A program made the position numbers and the translations under genes. 64,000 nt of DNA from positions 936,501 to 1,000,500 of the forward strand of contig CP081098.1 in assembly GCA_025141015.1 (NCBI GenBank), read 5' to 3'. Each line of letters begins with the position of its first letter. The first letter of the stretch is position 1. The notes under the pieces were generated by a model, which saw only the letters and a program-made list of their open reading frames with translations, did not search any database and had not been told where the DNA came from. Positions 8,935 to 17,910 of the stretch are shown here, piece after piece. This DNA comes from Rhodobacteraceae bacterium M382. Lineage in GTDB: Bacteria; Pseudomonadota; Alphaproteobacteria; Rhodobacterales; Rhodobacteraceae.

Positions 8935-10389
8935 TCAGGATTTGGGGCCGATCATCGAGCAGGTGACGTTGCGGGCCTTGAGGCGTCGGCAGGCCAGATC
9001 TGCGCGTTCCTGACTCATCCCCAGAAAATTCGCCTCATATCCCTTGTTGGACTGCACGACTTTTCGCAAGGACCCATCCAAGGTTGCCATTTCCGCGAGG
9101 GCGGTGCGCAGCAAAACCTTTTCAGCCTGGTACCGGTTGGAATAGCGCCCGACATTGATCCCCCAATACTGCCCACCCGAAGTGGATAGACGGGTCACAA
9201 CTTCCTGAACCGTTTCTTCTTTGACGCTGACGTTTGACGCCAGAACGGCCGTTTCTACAGCCTCTGCGGCCACCTGTGGGCGCTGCGCGGGTCGTGTGCC
9301 AGGGGTCACAGCCGCGACATCCTTGGCTTCGGCCAATGCGGCGTCGATGCTGGCTTGAATGGCTGCACGCTGTTCGTCTGTTGTATTTGCATTGGCGAGT
9401 TGAACGGTTCCCTGATCTCCTGGACGGACCATGGGGCGTAAACTTTTGTCGACGGCGGTCGTGACACGCACGGTCTTCGCACCAGTGCCGACCTCATTGC
9501 CGACATAGGCCGGCCGCTGGGGCTTGCGCAGTGGTGCGCGCGACGGAGACCGACGGAAACCCATATCCAGAAGCTCGGCGACCTTGGCATTGCGCGCGGT
9601 CGATGATTTGCCGCCAAAGACAGTCGCAATCACGCGTTCATTGCCGCGTTGGGCCGACGCCACGAGATTGAACCCGGCCGCCCGTGTGTATCCGGTCTTG
9701 ATGCCGTCAGCGCCCTTATAGGCAGCCAGAAGACGCCTGTTTGTATTGTTGACGGTCTTGATCCCGGCGTTGGTCGAAGTCCGTGAAAACAGGTTGTAAT
9801 ACTGCGGGAAGTCATACAGCAGATGCCGCCCCAAGGTGGTCATGTCCCGGGCTGTCGACAAATGTCCGCTTTCCGTCAGACCATGGGCGTTCTTGAATGT
9901 CGTCCGGGTCATCCCCAGAGCTTTGGCCGTTCGGGTCATGCGGCGCGCAAAGGCGGCTTCGGACCCGGCGACAGCTTCACCCAGCGCGGTTGCCGCGTCA
10001 TTGGCCGATTTGACGGCCGCCGCACGGATCAAATAGCGCAGTGCAATTTTCTGCCCGGCCCGCAACCCCAGTTTGGACGGAGGCTCGGATGCCGCATGTT
10101 TGGAAATACGCACTTTGGTATCCAGGGTGAGTTCCCCGTTGCGCACGGCTTCAAAGGTGACGTAAAGCGTCATCATCTTTGTCAGCGATGCGGGGTGGAG
10201 ACGGGTATCCGCGTTGCGGGAATGCAGCACCTCTCCGGTGCGTGCGTCAATCACCATTGCAGCATAGGGTGCCGCCCAAGCACCCAAGGGCATGATCAAA
10301 CACACCCACACAATAGCGAATACATATAGACCCCAACGGGTCGGACTCAGATGCCGAACCTGCACGATCGCTGCCTTTTTCTGCCTCAC
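8935..10389 (-). CDS. D-alanyl-D-alanine carboxypeptidase with SPOR domain
   Basis: Peptidase S11 / low-molecular-weight penicillin-binding protein that trims D-Ala from peptidoglycan pentapeptides in the periplasm. The 484-residue product has an N-terminal hydrophobic export signal (about 20-39, cleavage near AWAA), the three active-site motifs S68-L-T-K71, S128-A-N130 and K231-T-G233, and a C-terminal SPOR domain (about 405-484) that would bind denuded glycan at the septum. The start is a GTG; a second GTG eight codons later (10365) has a slightly better upstream AAGG. It is monocistronic. Confidence 0.93.
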   Translation of the reverse strand: MRQKKAAIVQVRHLSPTRWGLYVFAIVWVCLIMPLGAWAAPYAAMVIDARTGEVLHSRNADTRLHPASLTKMMTLYVTFEAVRNGELTLDTKVRISKHAASEPPSKLGLRAGQKIALRYLIRAAAVKSANDAATALGEAVAGSEAAFARRMTRTAKALGMTRTTFKNAHGLTESGHLSTARDMTTLGRHLLYDFPQYYNLFSRTSTNAGIKTVNNTNRRLLAAYKGADGIKTGYTRAAGFNLVASAQRGNERVIATVFGGKSSTARNAKVAELLDMGFRRSPSRAPLRKPQRPAYVGNEVGTGAKTVRVTTAVDKSLRPMVRPGDQGTVQLANANTTDEQRAAIQASIDAALAEAKDVAAVTPGTRPAQRPQVAAEAVETAVLASNVSVKEETVQEVVTRLSTSGGQYWGINVGRYSNRYQAEKVLLRTALAEMATLDGSLRKVVQSNKGYEANFLGMSQERADLACRRLKARNVTCSMIGPKS

Positions 10390-10599
10390 GCCGCTGCATT
10401 TTTGCAGCTGACTTTTGATTATTACCGAAAGCGTAACACAGCATTTCTCTGAAATAAACCAAAAGCTTTTATGACGTTCCTCAGCTAATTATGAGACAGG
10501 AGGCAACATGTTGTGGCCGTGTTTCACGAAACCTCTACACCCGGCGCAAGGCACAGGATCTGTCCCTGTGCCCAGAGTGTCGGCAGGTCGTAACGTCAA

Positions 10600-10932
10600 T
10601 TAGATGTGACCAGAATGCATATTTGTGACATAAGCTGGCCCGCTGAAAGTCAGCTCCAGGGAAAATGCACAAGGCTGAGCGATTCGCGCTTTGATCTTCT
10701 GTTCCAGGTCATCCAGCAGATCCTGAAGAAATGCTGCGTCGCGATGTGCCTTTGGCAACAACGACACGTTGATGATGATATGTGTGTGATGGAACTGCTC
10801 GACGGGCCAGGCGCGACCTTTGCAGGCACCGGCGCTATTGTCATGGTTCAGAATTGTGGCCTCGATATCGGCCAGAATGGCTGGGGCGTTGATGTTCAAA
10901 TCCGACGAATATTTGATTTCGGCGTGGGGCAT
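10600..10932 (-). CDS. 5-carboxymethyl-2-hydroxymuconate isomerase family protein
   Basis: A 110-residue protein of the CHMI (HpaF-like) branch of the tautomerase superfamily. It begins MPHAEIKYSSDL; the Pro2 exposed after Met removal is the expected catalytic base, and the HTHIIINVSLL strand fits the fold. In HpaF this enzyme acts in homoprotocatechuate breakdown, but no other hpa genes are nearby, so the substrate here is unknown. It stands alone on the minus strand. Confidence 0.75.
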   Translation of the reverse strand: MPHAEIKYSSDLNINAPAILADIEATILNHDNSAGACKGRAWPVEQFHHTHIIINVSLLPKAHRDAAFLQDLLDDLEQKIKARIAQPCAFSLELTFSGPAYVTNMHSGHI

Positions 10933-11111
10933 GGTCCGGGTTCCCTGAAATGGCGCTGCTGTCAGGCGTGTTTACCGGGAAAAATCCAAAAGAGAAGGGC
11001 CCGCCAATGGTTCGCGCCGGTGTCGGCAAACCAAAAGGCCCCAAAACCATAGGCCTTTGGATATCTGTTCAAACGACTCCCAGTGATCGCTAGGTGCGCC
11101 GGGGCATACCT

Positions 11112-11825
11112 CTACGTATTGCGGGGGTCGATCTGTGCAACCAGTTGCGGCAGGTCCGCGAGGGTGGAAACCTTGTGGTACCGCAGGGCGGAACGCGGTT
11201 CCTCGGCGTGTTCGATTTCCCAAACCATCCCGTGGGGCACGTAGATTCCCCATCCGCCAGCTTGCACGACGGGAACGACATCAGAGCGCATTGAATTGCC
11301 CACCATCATGGCTCGATCCGGTCCTTCGCCATGGCGCGTAAAGATGTCGATATAGATGTCCGTCGTCTTTTCTGACACGATTTCCACCCCGTCGAACAGA
11401 TCGCCCAACCCGGACTGGGCCAGCTTGCGTTCCTGGTCCAGCAGATCGCCTTTTGTGATCAACAGCACCCGGTAATCCTGGGTCACCGTTTCAACGGCCC
11501 GCTGGGCGTGGGGCAGCAACTCGATCGGGTGGCGCAGCATCTCCTGACCGGCCTCGATCAGTTCGCGGATCACTCGGGCAGGGACCCGGTCTTCTGTCAC
11601 TTCGATAGCTGTTTCGATCATCGACAGTGTGAACCCTTTGATCCCGTACCCATAGTGGCCGATATTGCGTTTTTCGGCCGCCAGAAGCCGATTGGCCAAA
11701 TCGTCGGCGTCGGCGTAATCGCATAGCAATCCGGCGAACCTGTCCTGGGTCAGGCGAAAGAAGCGTTCGTTGTGCCAAAGCGTATCATCAGCATCAAAGG
11801 CGATGGTGGTCAGCGGACTCTTCAT
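11112..11825 (-). CDS. HAD-superfamily hydrolase, YjjG/Gph-like
   Basis: A 237-residue phosphatase-like protein of the haloacid dehalogenase superfamily. Motif I is FDADDTLW with the nucleophile D11 and acid/base D13; motif II threonine lies in VLLITKGD; motif IV is GNSMRSDVVP. The helical cap between motifs I and II suggests a C1-capped subclass acting on small phosphorylated metabolites. It is divergent from clpS with about 100 bases between starts. Substrate cannot be told from sequence. Confidence 0.85.
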   Translation of the reverse strand: MKSPLTTIAFDADDTLWHNERFFRLTQDRFAGLLCDYADADDLANRLLAAEKRNIGHYGYGIKGFTLSMIETAIEVTEDRVPARVIRELIEAGQEMLRHPIELLPHAQRAVETVTQDYRVLLITKGDLLDQERKLAQSGLGDLFDGVEIVSEKTTDIYIDIFTRHGEGPDRAMMVGNSMRSDVVPVVQAGGWGIYVPHGMVWEIEHAEEPRSALRYHKVSTLADLPQLVAQIDPRNT

Positions 11826-11928
11826 TTTTGACTGTTCGCTTTCTCTTTTCTAAACTGATTGCGAGGCTATATAAGCATAGAAACAAAAACCACGGGCCGC
11901 TTGGCCCAAAAACCGGATAGACCCTGAC

Positions 11929-12276
11929 GTGACCTTGCAGCCTTTGCCCCTGATGATGTCGGACAACGCGGACGATGACACCGAAAGCGGCCTGATGACC
12001 AAAACGCGGGCCAAGACCAAACGCCCGCCGCGTTACAAGGTGCTGTTGTTGAACGATGACTATACACCGATGGAATTTGTCGTGCATGTTCTCGAACGGT
12101 TCTTTGGTTTGAACCATGCGCAGGCCTTTGAAATCATGTTGACTGTCCACAAGAAGGGATTGGCGGTGGTTGGAGTGTTCAGCCACGAGATCGCTGAAAC
12201 CAAAGTCGGGCAGGTGATGGATTTTGCCCGCAGGCACCAGCATCCGCTGCAGTGTACGATGGAAAAAGAAGAATAA
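11929..12276 (+). CDS. clpS: ATP-dependent Clp protease adaptor ClpS
   Basis: N-recognin adaptor that delivers N-degron substrates to ClpAP. The core [19 protein letters not shown]... with [10 protein letters not shown] and HEIAETKV is the ClpS substrate-binding fold, and the protein ends MEKEE. The start is uncertain: GTG at 11929 gives 115 residues, while tandem ATGs at 11953 and 11956 give a more usual N-terminus (MSDNADDD); none has a strong Shine-Dalgarno. clpA is not in the window. Confidence 0.95.
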   Translation: MTLQPLPLMMSDNADDDTESGLMTKTRAKTKRPPRYKVLLLNDDYTPMEFVVHVLERFFGLNHAQAFEIMLTVHKKGLAVVGVFSHEIAETKVGQVMDFARRHQHPLQCTMEKEE

Positions 12277-12389
12277 ATCTGCCGCAGTCCTGAATGTCTT
12301 GCTCTCGCGGGTTGGCACGTGTGATCGCTTGTTCTTGGCCGTAACACCGCCTAAGAAGCGCGGATCTGTCAGCGCGAGAGGGCCTGCCT

Positions 12390-13376
12390 ATGTCTCCCCG
12401 TCTTTCCCTAGCCATCCAGGCCGGTGTCCCGATTCCTGATGAGGGCCGCATAGCGGTCTTCCATCCCCGTGGGGATGCGGACCTGTCGGCGCTGCCTGCC
12501 GACCGCGTTTTAGCTATTCAACCTATGCGACCCGATCATGATGCGCTGGTCGCACGCGGATTTGCCTGTGCAGCGACCCTGCCCGAAGGTGAGCGGTTTG
12601 CCGCATCGGTTGTGTTCGCGACACGGGCCAAGGGGTTGGGACGGGATCTGGTGGCGCGGGCCAGTGCCTGCACAGAGGGGCCGGTTCTGGTGGATGGGGC
12701 CAAAACCGATGGAATCGATTCTCTGATCAAACCGCTGTTGAAACAGGCCCAGGCCCATGCGCCGATTTCCAAGGCCCACGGCAAGATCTGCTGGTTTGCC
12801 GGTGGCGTGGAGATGCCGGATTGGCGGGCTGCGGACTTTACCGATATCGGCGGATATGTAACCGCACCCGGCGTGTTTTCGGCAGATGGAATTGACCCGG
12901 CCTCGGCATTGCTGGCTCAGAGTTTGCCAGTCAAACTGGGCCGTAGGGTTGCCGATTTGGGGGCCGGGTGGGGCTATCTGTCTGCTCAGATCCTGACACA
13001 TGACGCAGTAGAGGTTCTGCACATGGTCGAAGCGGATCATGCGGCCCTGGATTGTGCCCGTCGCAATGTAACGGATGCGCGCGCGCAGATGCATTGGGCC
13101 GATGCCTGTGGATGGGCTGCGCCCGAACCGCTGGATACCGTTGTGATGAACCCGCCATTCCACACGGGTCGCGCGGCCGAACCTGCGCTGGGACAGTCCT
13201 TTATTGATACAGCGGCCCGCGTATTGACGCCGTCGGGGCAGCTGTGGCTGGTTGCCAATCGGCACTTGCCGTATGAAACCCGTCTGAGCGAAAAATTTGC
13301 CCAAGTCGAGGAAATCGCCGGCGACAACCGGTTCAAGGTCCTGCACGCCAGCCGACCGAAACGTCAACGTCGCTGA
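12390..13376 (+). CDS. class I SAM-dependent methyltransferase, RsmC-like
   Basis: Probable 16S rRNA (guanine-N2) methyltransferase of the RsmC/RlmG type. The 328-residue protein has a degenerate N-terminal methyltransferase-like half and an active C-terminal half with the SAM motif ADLGAGWGYLS (188-198) and the catalytic motif NPPFHTG at N254. The basic tail (RPKRQRR) fits RNA binding. Length and domain layout match RsmC (about 340 residues); the exact guanosine is an inference. Confidence 0.85.
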   Translation: MSPRLSLAIQAGVPIPDEGRIAVFHPRGDADLSALPADRVLAIQPMRPDHDALVARGFACAATLPEGERFAASVVFATRAKGLGRDLVARASACTEGPVLVDGAKTDGIDSLIKPLLKQAQAHAPISKAHGKICWFAGGVEMPDWRAADFTDIGGYVTAPGVFSADGIDPASALLAQSLPVKLGRRVADLGAGWGYLSAQILTHDAVEVLHMVEADHAALDCARRNVTDARAQMHWADACGWAAPEPLDTVVMNPPFHTGRAAEPALGQSFIDTAARVLTPSGQLWLVANRHLPYETRLSEKFAQVEEIAGDNRFKVLHASRPKRQRR

Positions 13377-13507
13377 GCCGAATAGCAACACCGGCAGAAA
13401 TGCGCTGGCCTCATCGGTGTGGAAACTGCAACGACAAAAACCGGTTTCAACCTTGGACCAACCTGATTAGCCTGCCCTCTCGAGACCCACAGACGGAGCG
13501 TTGCCCC

Positions 13508-14317
13508 ATGTCCTTTTCCATCTCAGGAAAAACCGCAATCGTCACCGGTGCCTCCAGCGGCATTGGTTTGGCCATCGGCAAGCAATTTGCCGAACAAGGT
13601 GCCAATGTGATGTTCGCCGATCACAGCGAAAAGGATCTGATCAGCGAGTTGGACAAATATGCGGACGATGACAATGTCGCATATTTTGCGGGGGACCTGC
13701 GCGAACGTCTGACCATTGCCAATCTGTTGTCGGCAACGATTGATACGTTCGATCAGATCGACATCTTGGTGAATGGCGCGCGCCAGGTTGTGCCGTCGGA
13801 TCCGTTGGACCCAAACGATACGTCAACGGAAATACTGTTGGGGCAAACCCTGTTGCCGACATTGCGCCTGTCTCAACAAGTGGCGCGCCGCATGATGAAG
13901 CAGGCCGAAGATCGTGACGAAGACGACAACACGCCCGCCGGGTCAATTATCAATCTGTCCTCGATTGCGGCACGCCGCACCCATCCCGAACTGTTGGCCT
14001 ATTCGGTGACCTCGGCGGCCTTGGACCAGGTGACCCGGTCACTGGCCGTGGCGCTGGCCCCGCACAAGATCCGGGTGAATTCCGTTGCCTTCGGGTCGGT
14101 CATGAGCGCGTCAATGAAGACAATTCTCAAGGAAAACCGATCCTTCCGACAGGACATCGAACAACACACCCCGTTGGGTCGGATTGCATCGCCAACGGAA
14201 TTGGCGGATGCGGCGCAATTCCTGGCTTCGGATGCCGCAGGTTTCATGACCGGGCAGATCGTGACGCTGGATGGCGGGCGCACTCTGCTCGACCCGGTTG
14301 CTGCGCCGGTACACTGA
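13508..14317 (+). CDS. SDR-family protein lacking the catalytic lysine
   Basis: Short-chain dehydrogenase/reductase fold, 269 residues. The Rossmann motif TGASSGIG (13-20) is intact and the strand after the central helix ends DGG. The active-site YxxxK reads Y165-S-V-T-S169, so the proton-relay Lys is Ser, and the usual NNAG is VNGAR. Ser and Tyr of the triad remain. The start at 13508 has ACGGAG upstream; a longer frame from 13400 exists but lacks one. It lies 23 bases before hemF and may be co-transcribed. It may be a binding or regulatory SDR rather than a normal dehydrogenase. Confidence 0.85.
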   Translation: MSFSISGKTAIVTGASSGIGLAIGKQFAEQGANVMFADHSEKDLISELDKYADDDNVAYFAGDLRERLTIANLLSATIDTFDQIDILVNGARQVVPSDPLDPNDTSTEILLGQTLLPTLRLSQQVARRMMKQAEDRDEDDNTPAGSIINLSSIAARRTHPELLAYSVTSAALDQVTRSLAVALAPHKIRVNSVAFGSVMSASMKTILKENRSFRQDIEQHTPLGRIASPTELADAAQFLASDAAGFMTGQIVTLDGGRTLLDPVAAPVH

Positions 14318-14340
14318 TATTTCGACACAAAGGACGACCC

Positions 14341-15234
14341 ATGACCGCTTCGATGGACATTGAAAAAGCCACCGCCTCTGCCTGGTTCCGCCAGCTGCGT
14401 GACGACATCGTTGCCGCATTCGAAGAGCTGGAAGACAGCCACGCTACCGGCCCCTTGTCCGACGCAGCGCCGGGGCGGTTCGACGTCAGTGAAACCAAAC
14501 GCGCCGCGGAGGATGGATCCGATGCGGGCGGCGGATTGATGAGCGTCATGCGGGGCGGGCGTGTGTTCGAAAAGGTCGGAGTCAATATCTCGACTGTCTA
14601 TGGCACCTTGGGGGAGCGGGCACAAAACGCAATGGCCGCGCGCAAAGGCATCCCGGGAATGAAGGACGATCCGCGGTTCTGGGCCTCGGGCATCAGTCTG
14701 GTTGCGCATATGCAGAACCCGCATGCGCCCGCCGTTCACATGAATACCCGCATGTTCTGGACCCCGCACGCCTGGTGGTTTGGTGGCGGATCTGACCTGA
14801 ATCCGTGCATCGAATATGACGAAGACACCGCGCATTTCCATGCCACGCAGAAATCGCATCTCGACCCGCATGGCCCCGGCCACTATCCCCGGCTCAAGGA
14901 ATGGGCGGATGAATATTTCTATATCCCGCACCGCAATCGCGCCCGTGGCGTGGGCGGCATTTTCATGGATGACTATTGCAGCGACGACTGGCAGGGTGAT
15001 TTCGCTCTGACCCAGGACATTGGCCGTGCCTTCCTGCCCGCCTTTCTTCCGCTGGTGGAAAAACGTCGGGTGCAGGATTGGTCTGACGCCGACAAGGACG
15101 CGCAACTTGTGCATCGCGGGCTCTATGCCGAATACAACCTGGTCTATGACCGGGGCACCAAATTCGGCCTGGAAACCGGCCATGATGCCAATGCGGTGCT
15201 GATGAGCCTGCCGCCGATGGCCAAATGGGTCTGA
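14341..15234 (+). CDS. hemF: oxygen-dependent coproporphyrinogen III oxidase
   Basis: Converts coproporphyrinogen III to protoporphyrinogen IX by two aerobic oxidative decarboxylations in haem synthesis. The 297-residue product shows family blocks [32 protein letters not shown] and [11 protein letters not shown], with length matching bacterial HemF. An AAAGGACGACCC Shine-Dalgarno precedes the ATG. It follows the SDR gene closely. Haem supply for the many cytochromes encoded nearby is an obvious but general link. Confidence 0.97.
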   Translation: MTASMDIEKATASAWFRQLRDDIVAAFEELEDSHATGPLSDAAPGRFDVSETKRAAEDGSDAGGGLMSVMRGGRVFEKVGVNISTVYGTLGERAQNAMAARKGIPGMKDDPRFWASGISLVAHMQNPHAPAVHMNTRMFWTPHAWWFGGGSDLNPCIEYDEDTAHFHATQKSHLDPHGPGHYPRLKEWADEYFYIPHRNRARGVGGIFMDDYCSDDWQGDFALTQDIGRAFLPAFLPLVEKRRVQDWSDADKDAQLVHRGLYAEYNLVYDRGTKFGLETGHDANAVLMSLPPMAKWV

Positions 15235-15304
15235 TCCGCGACGCCTGACTTGCATTCATCGCAATTGGCCGATAGCAGGTTCACGATTAATTCGGGGACC
15301 GGTC

Positions 15305-16378
15305 ATGGACGATCTTAAGGCAAAATACCTGGCACAGATTGCAGATGCCGCGGACGAAGCCGCGCTGGAGGCGATCCGTGTGGCCGCTGTCGGCAAAAAA
15401 GGCGAAGTCGCGTTGAAGATGCGCGAGCTGGGCAAGATGACCCCGGAAGAGCGTCAGGTTATGGGCCCGGCGCTGAACGCGCTCAAGGATGAGATCAATT
15501 CGGCCCTGGCCGCGAAAAAGGCCGGGTTGGCCGATGCGGCGCTGGACGAACGGCTGCGCACCGAATGGTTGGATGTGACCCTGCCATCGCGCCCGTCGCG
15601 TCAGGGATCGTTGCACCCGATCAGCCAGGTTCAGGAAGAGATCACCGCGATCTTTGCCGAGATGGGGTTTTCGGTTGCCGAAGGGCCGCGGATCGACACC
15701 GATTGGTATAACTTTGATGCGCTGAACATCCCCGGTCACCACCCCGCACGGGCCGAGATGGACACGTTCTACATGCACCGCGCGACAGGCGACGATCGTC
15801 CGCCGCATGTGCTGCGCACCCATACCTCGCCGGTCCAGATCCGGTCGATGGAGAAGATGGGCGCGCCGCTGCGCATCATCTGCCCGGGTGGCGTGTACCG
15901 CGCCGACTATGATCAGACCCACACACCGATGTTCCACCAGGTCGAAGGTCTGGCATTGGACAAGAACATCTCGATGGCCAACCTGAAATGGGTGCTCGAA
16001 GAGTTCGTGAAGAGCTTCTTTGAGGTGGATGATGTCGAACTGCGCTTCCGCGCCTCGCATTTCCCGTTCACCGAGCCCTCTGCCGAAGTCGACATTCGCT
16101 GTTCCTGGGAGGGTGGCGCGCTGAAGATCGGCGAGGGCGACGATTGGATGGAGATCCTTGGCTCGGGCATGGTCCACCCCAAGGTCATCGCCGCCGGTGG
16201 TATCGACCCCGATGTCTATCAGGGCTTTGCTTTTGGCATCGGCATCGACCGTCTGGCAATGCTGAAATACGGCATCCCCGACCTGCGCGCCTTCTTTGAC
16301 AGCGACCTGCGCTGGCTGCGCCACTACGGCTTTGCCGCGCTGGACATGCCAAACCTGCATGGTGGCTTGTCTCGGTAA
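15305..16378 (+). CDS. pheS: phenylalanyl-tRNA synthetase alpha subunit
   Basis: Catalytic subunit of the alpha2-beta2 PheRS that charges tRNA-Phe. The 357-residue protein has an N-terminal coiled-coil arm (about 1-85) for tRNA binding and the class II core with motif 2 ([25 protein letters not shown]) and motif 3 ([14 protein letters not shown]). The stop overlaps the next gene's ATG by one base (TAATG). It is unusual in that pheT lies about 1.5 kb downstream after two unrelated genes. Confidence 0.97.
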   Translation: MDDLKAKYLAQIADAADEAALEAIRVAAVGKKGEVALKMRELGKMTPEERQVMGPALNALKDEINSALAAKKAGLADAALDERLRTEWLDVTLPSRPSRQGSLHPISQVQEEITAIFAEMGFSVAEGPRIDTDWYNFDALNIPGHHPARAEMDTFYMHRATGDDRPPHVLRTHTSPVQIRSMEKMGAPLRIICPGGVYRADYDQTHTPMFHQVEGLALDKNISMANLKWVLEEFVKSFFEVDDVELRFRASHFPFTEPSAEVDIRCSWEGGALKIGEGDDWMEILGSGMVHPKVIAAGGIDPDVYQGFAFGIGIDRLAMLKYGIPDLRAFFDSDLRWLRHYGFAALDMPNLHGGLSR

Positions 16379-16734
16379 TGCCTTTGCGTGACCTCGACCG
16401 GATCCGTGAAATCATTATAGAGGCGAGTGAAACACCATCGGAGTACGATGATGGGCTGGTAGAATTCGGCGACCGAATGCTGCCGGGCGATGAGTATCAG
16501 TTATACCTAATGGCCGACGCCGGTCTCATCGAAGGTCGAGCATGCAAGAATGGAATTTTCTTTATTACTAATCGAGGTGCCGATTTTTACGGTGCAATCC
16601 TAAATGAAGGTGTTTGGGAAAAAACAAAGGCGGGTGCTTCACAGGTTGGGGGTATGACCCTCGGCATGGTCAAAGATCTTGCGGTTGCTTACATCAAGAA
16701 AGAAGCGGCAGAGAAGCTGGGCATTTCGTTCTAG
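16378..16734 (+). CDS. DUF2513 domain-containing protein
   Basis: A 118-residue protein of unknown function. The pattern [18 protein letters not shown]..., YLMADAGLIEG, ITNRGADFYGAI and VWEKTK followed by LKDLA matches DUF2513, a winged-helix-like family common on mobile elements and in accessory regions. Base composition is visibly lower in GC than the neighbours and uses codons such as ATA, CTA and TTA. It starts on the last base of the pheS stop codon and interrupts the pheS-pheT pair, so it looks acquired. Confidence 0.75.
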   Translation: MPLRDLDRIREIIIEASETPSEYDDGLVEFGDRMLPGDEYQLYLMADAGLIEGRACKNGIFFITNRGADFYGAILNEGVWEKTKAGASQVGGMTLGMVKDLAVAYIKKEAAEKLGISF

Positions 16735-16803
16735 GCTTTTATATTCTGCCTTTTCTTATCTTGTAGCGCGGAATCAAGGCCGATAGGCCGCCGCGCCATC
16801 GCC

Positions 16804-16836
16804 ATCGCCAGACCGCCCGCACGGGCTGGCGATTTT
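16804..16836 (+). terminator. Putative terminator after the DUF2513 gene
   Basis: Hairpin with 8-bp outer arms ATCGCCAG / CTGGCGAT and an inner CCCG / CGGG pairing, followed by only three or four T residues. It would end the pheS-DUF2513 transcript and leave the esterase and pheT to another promoter. The remaining sequence 16735-17015 holds nothing I recognise. Confidence 0.55.
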
Positions 16837-17015
16837 GTGGGGACAGTTACACGCTCAGGTGTCGTTCGGACTTGGTGAGATAAACTGCACAGTGCAAACC
16901 TTGGATCGCCACCCCGCGGTCTGGCTATGGCGCGGCTTGTGCTTTTGATCGTCGTTCACCTCTTGCCCACAGACATGTGAGATGACAGCGCGGTTCGGGG
17001 CGGTATCGTGCGGGT

Positions 17016-17822
17016 ATGACGCGACTTCTCCTGATCATTGCTGCCCTTTGGGCCCTTCCTGCTGCTGCCATGGGGCCTTGGCAGAACCGCTGCCACGGTG
17101 ACACCCCCTGTGAGATTGACGGGCGGTCCTATCACATCCGCGAACCGGATGGTTGGGACGGGGAAACCCCGCTGCCGGTGTTGATGCATTTCCACGGTTG
17201 GATGCGGCAGGGCAGTTTGATCATCAAACACCAACGTATTTCCGGCGCGACACGGCGGCGGGATGTGTTGCTGGTGGCACCCAATGGTCAGGATCGCAGC
17301 TGGGATTTCTGGGCCTCGGGGACGGCGGATGTCGAATTTGCCCGTGCCGTGCTGGAAGATGTCAAACAGCGGTACCCTGTCGACCCTGACCGCATTTATG
17401 TGTCGGGGTATTCCTGGGGCAGCAATATGGCCTGGCGGTTTGTTTGCGAGGATGGCACCGACATTGCCGCGCTGCTGGCGATCTCGGGCACGTTGGATCA
17501 GAACGAAGTCTGTGCCACCGCCCCGCGTGAGGTGCGCCAGGTCTATGGGTTGAACGACGATGTGCTGCGGTTCCCCTATGGCCCCGGTGGCGACACCACC
17601 TATCCGGTGCAGCTGTGGCGCGCGGCCTATGACTGTGGTCCGGGCATCGATACCGGGGCGTGGAACGCCGTCTCCTTTCTCACGCTGCACCGCACCACAT
17701 GGGACGATTGCGACCAGGGGCGGGTCAGCCTGGACATTCATCCCGGTGGTCATTTCATCCCGCATGGCTGGATCGCGCGCCAGTTGGACGAACTTTTGGG
17801 TCGCACTCCCAGCTATCCGTGA
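17016..17822 (+). CDS. secreted alpha/beta-hydrolase, LpqC/PHB-depolymerase-like esterase
   Basis: A 268-residue exported hydrolase. A signal peptide spans about residues 1-18 (LLLIIAALWALPAAA). The oxyanion-region HFHGW and the nucleophile motif GYSWGS (S133) are present, and a C-terminal HPGGHF can supply the His. The even number of Cys in the mature part fits periplasmic disulfides. Relatives are annotated as polyhydroxybutyrate depolymerase or feruloyl-esterase-like proteins; the substrate is unknown. It lies between pheS and pheT with no functional link to them. Confidence 0.82.
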   Translation: MTRLLLIIAALWALPAAAMGPWQNRCHGDTPCEIDGRSYHIREPDGWDGETPLPVLMHFHGWMRQGSLIIKHQRISGATRRRDVLLVAPNGQDRSWDFWASGTADVEFARAVLEDVKQRYPVDPDRIYVSGYSWGSNMAWRFVCEDGTDIAALLAISGTLDQNEVCATAPREVRQVYGLNDDVLRFPYGPGGDTTYPVQLWRAAYDCGPGIDTGAWNAVSFLTLHRTTWDDCDQGRVSLDIHPGGHFIPHGWIARQLDELLGRTPSYP

Positions 17823-17910
17823 GCTTGGCCGCGTGCCAAGGCTTGAACCTTGGGCCATTCTTTGTCATTGCCTCTGGCAACCGCTAGTTTCTGCCAAAGG
17901 GCGCTGACCG

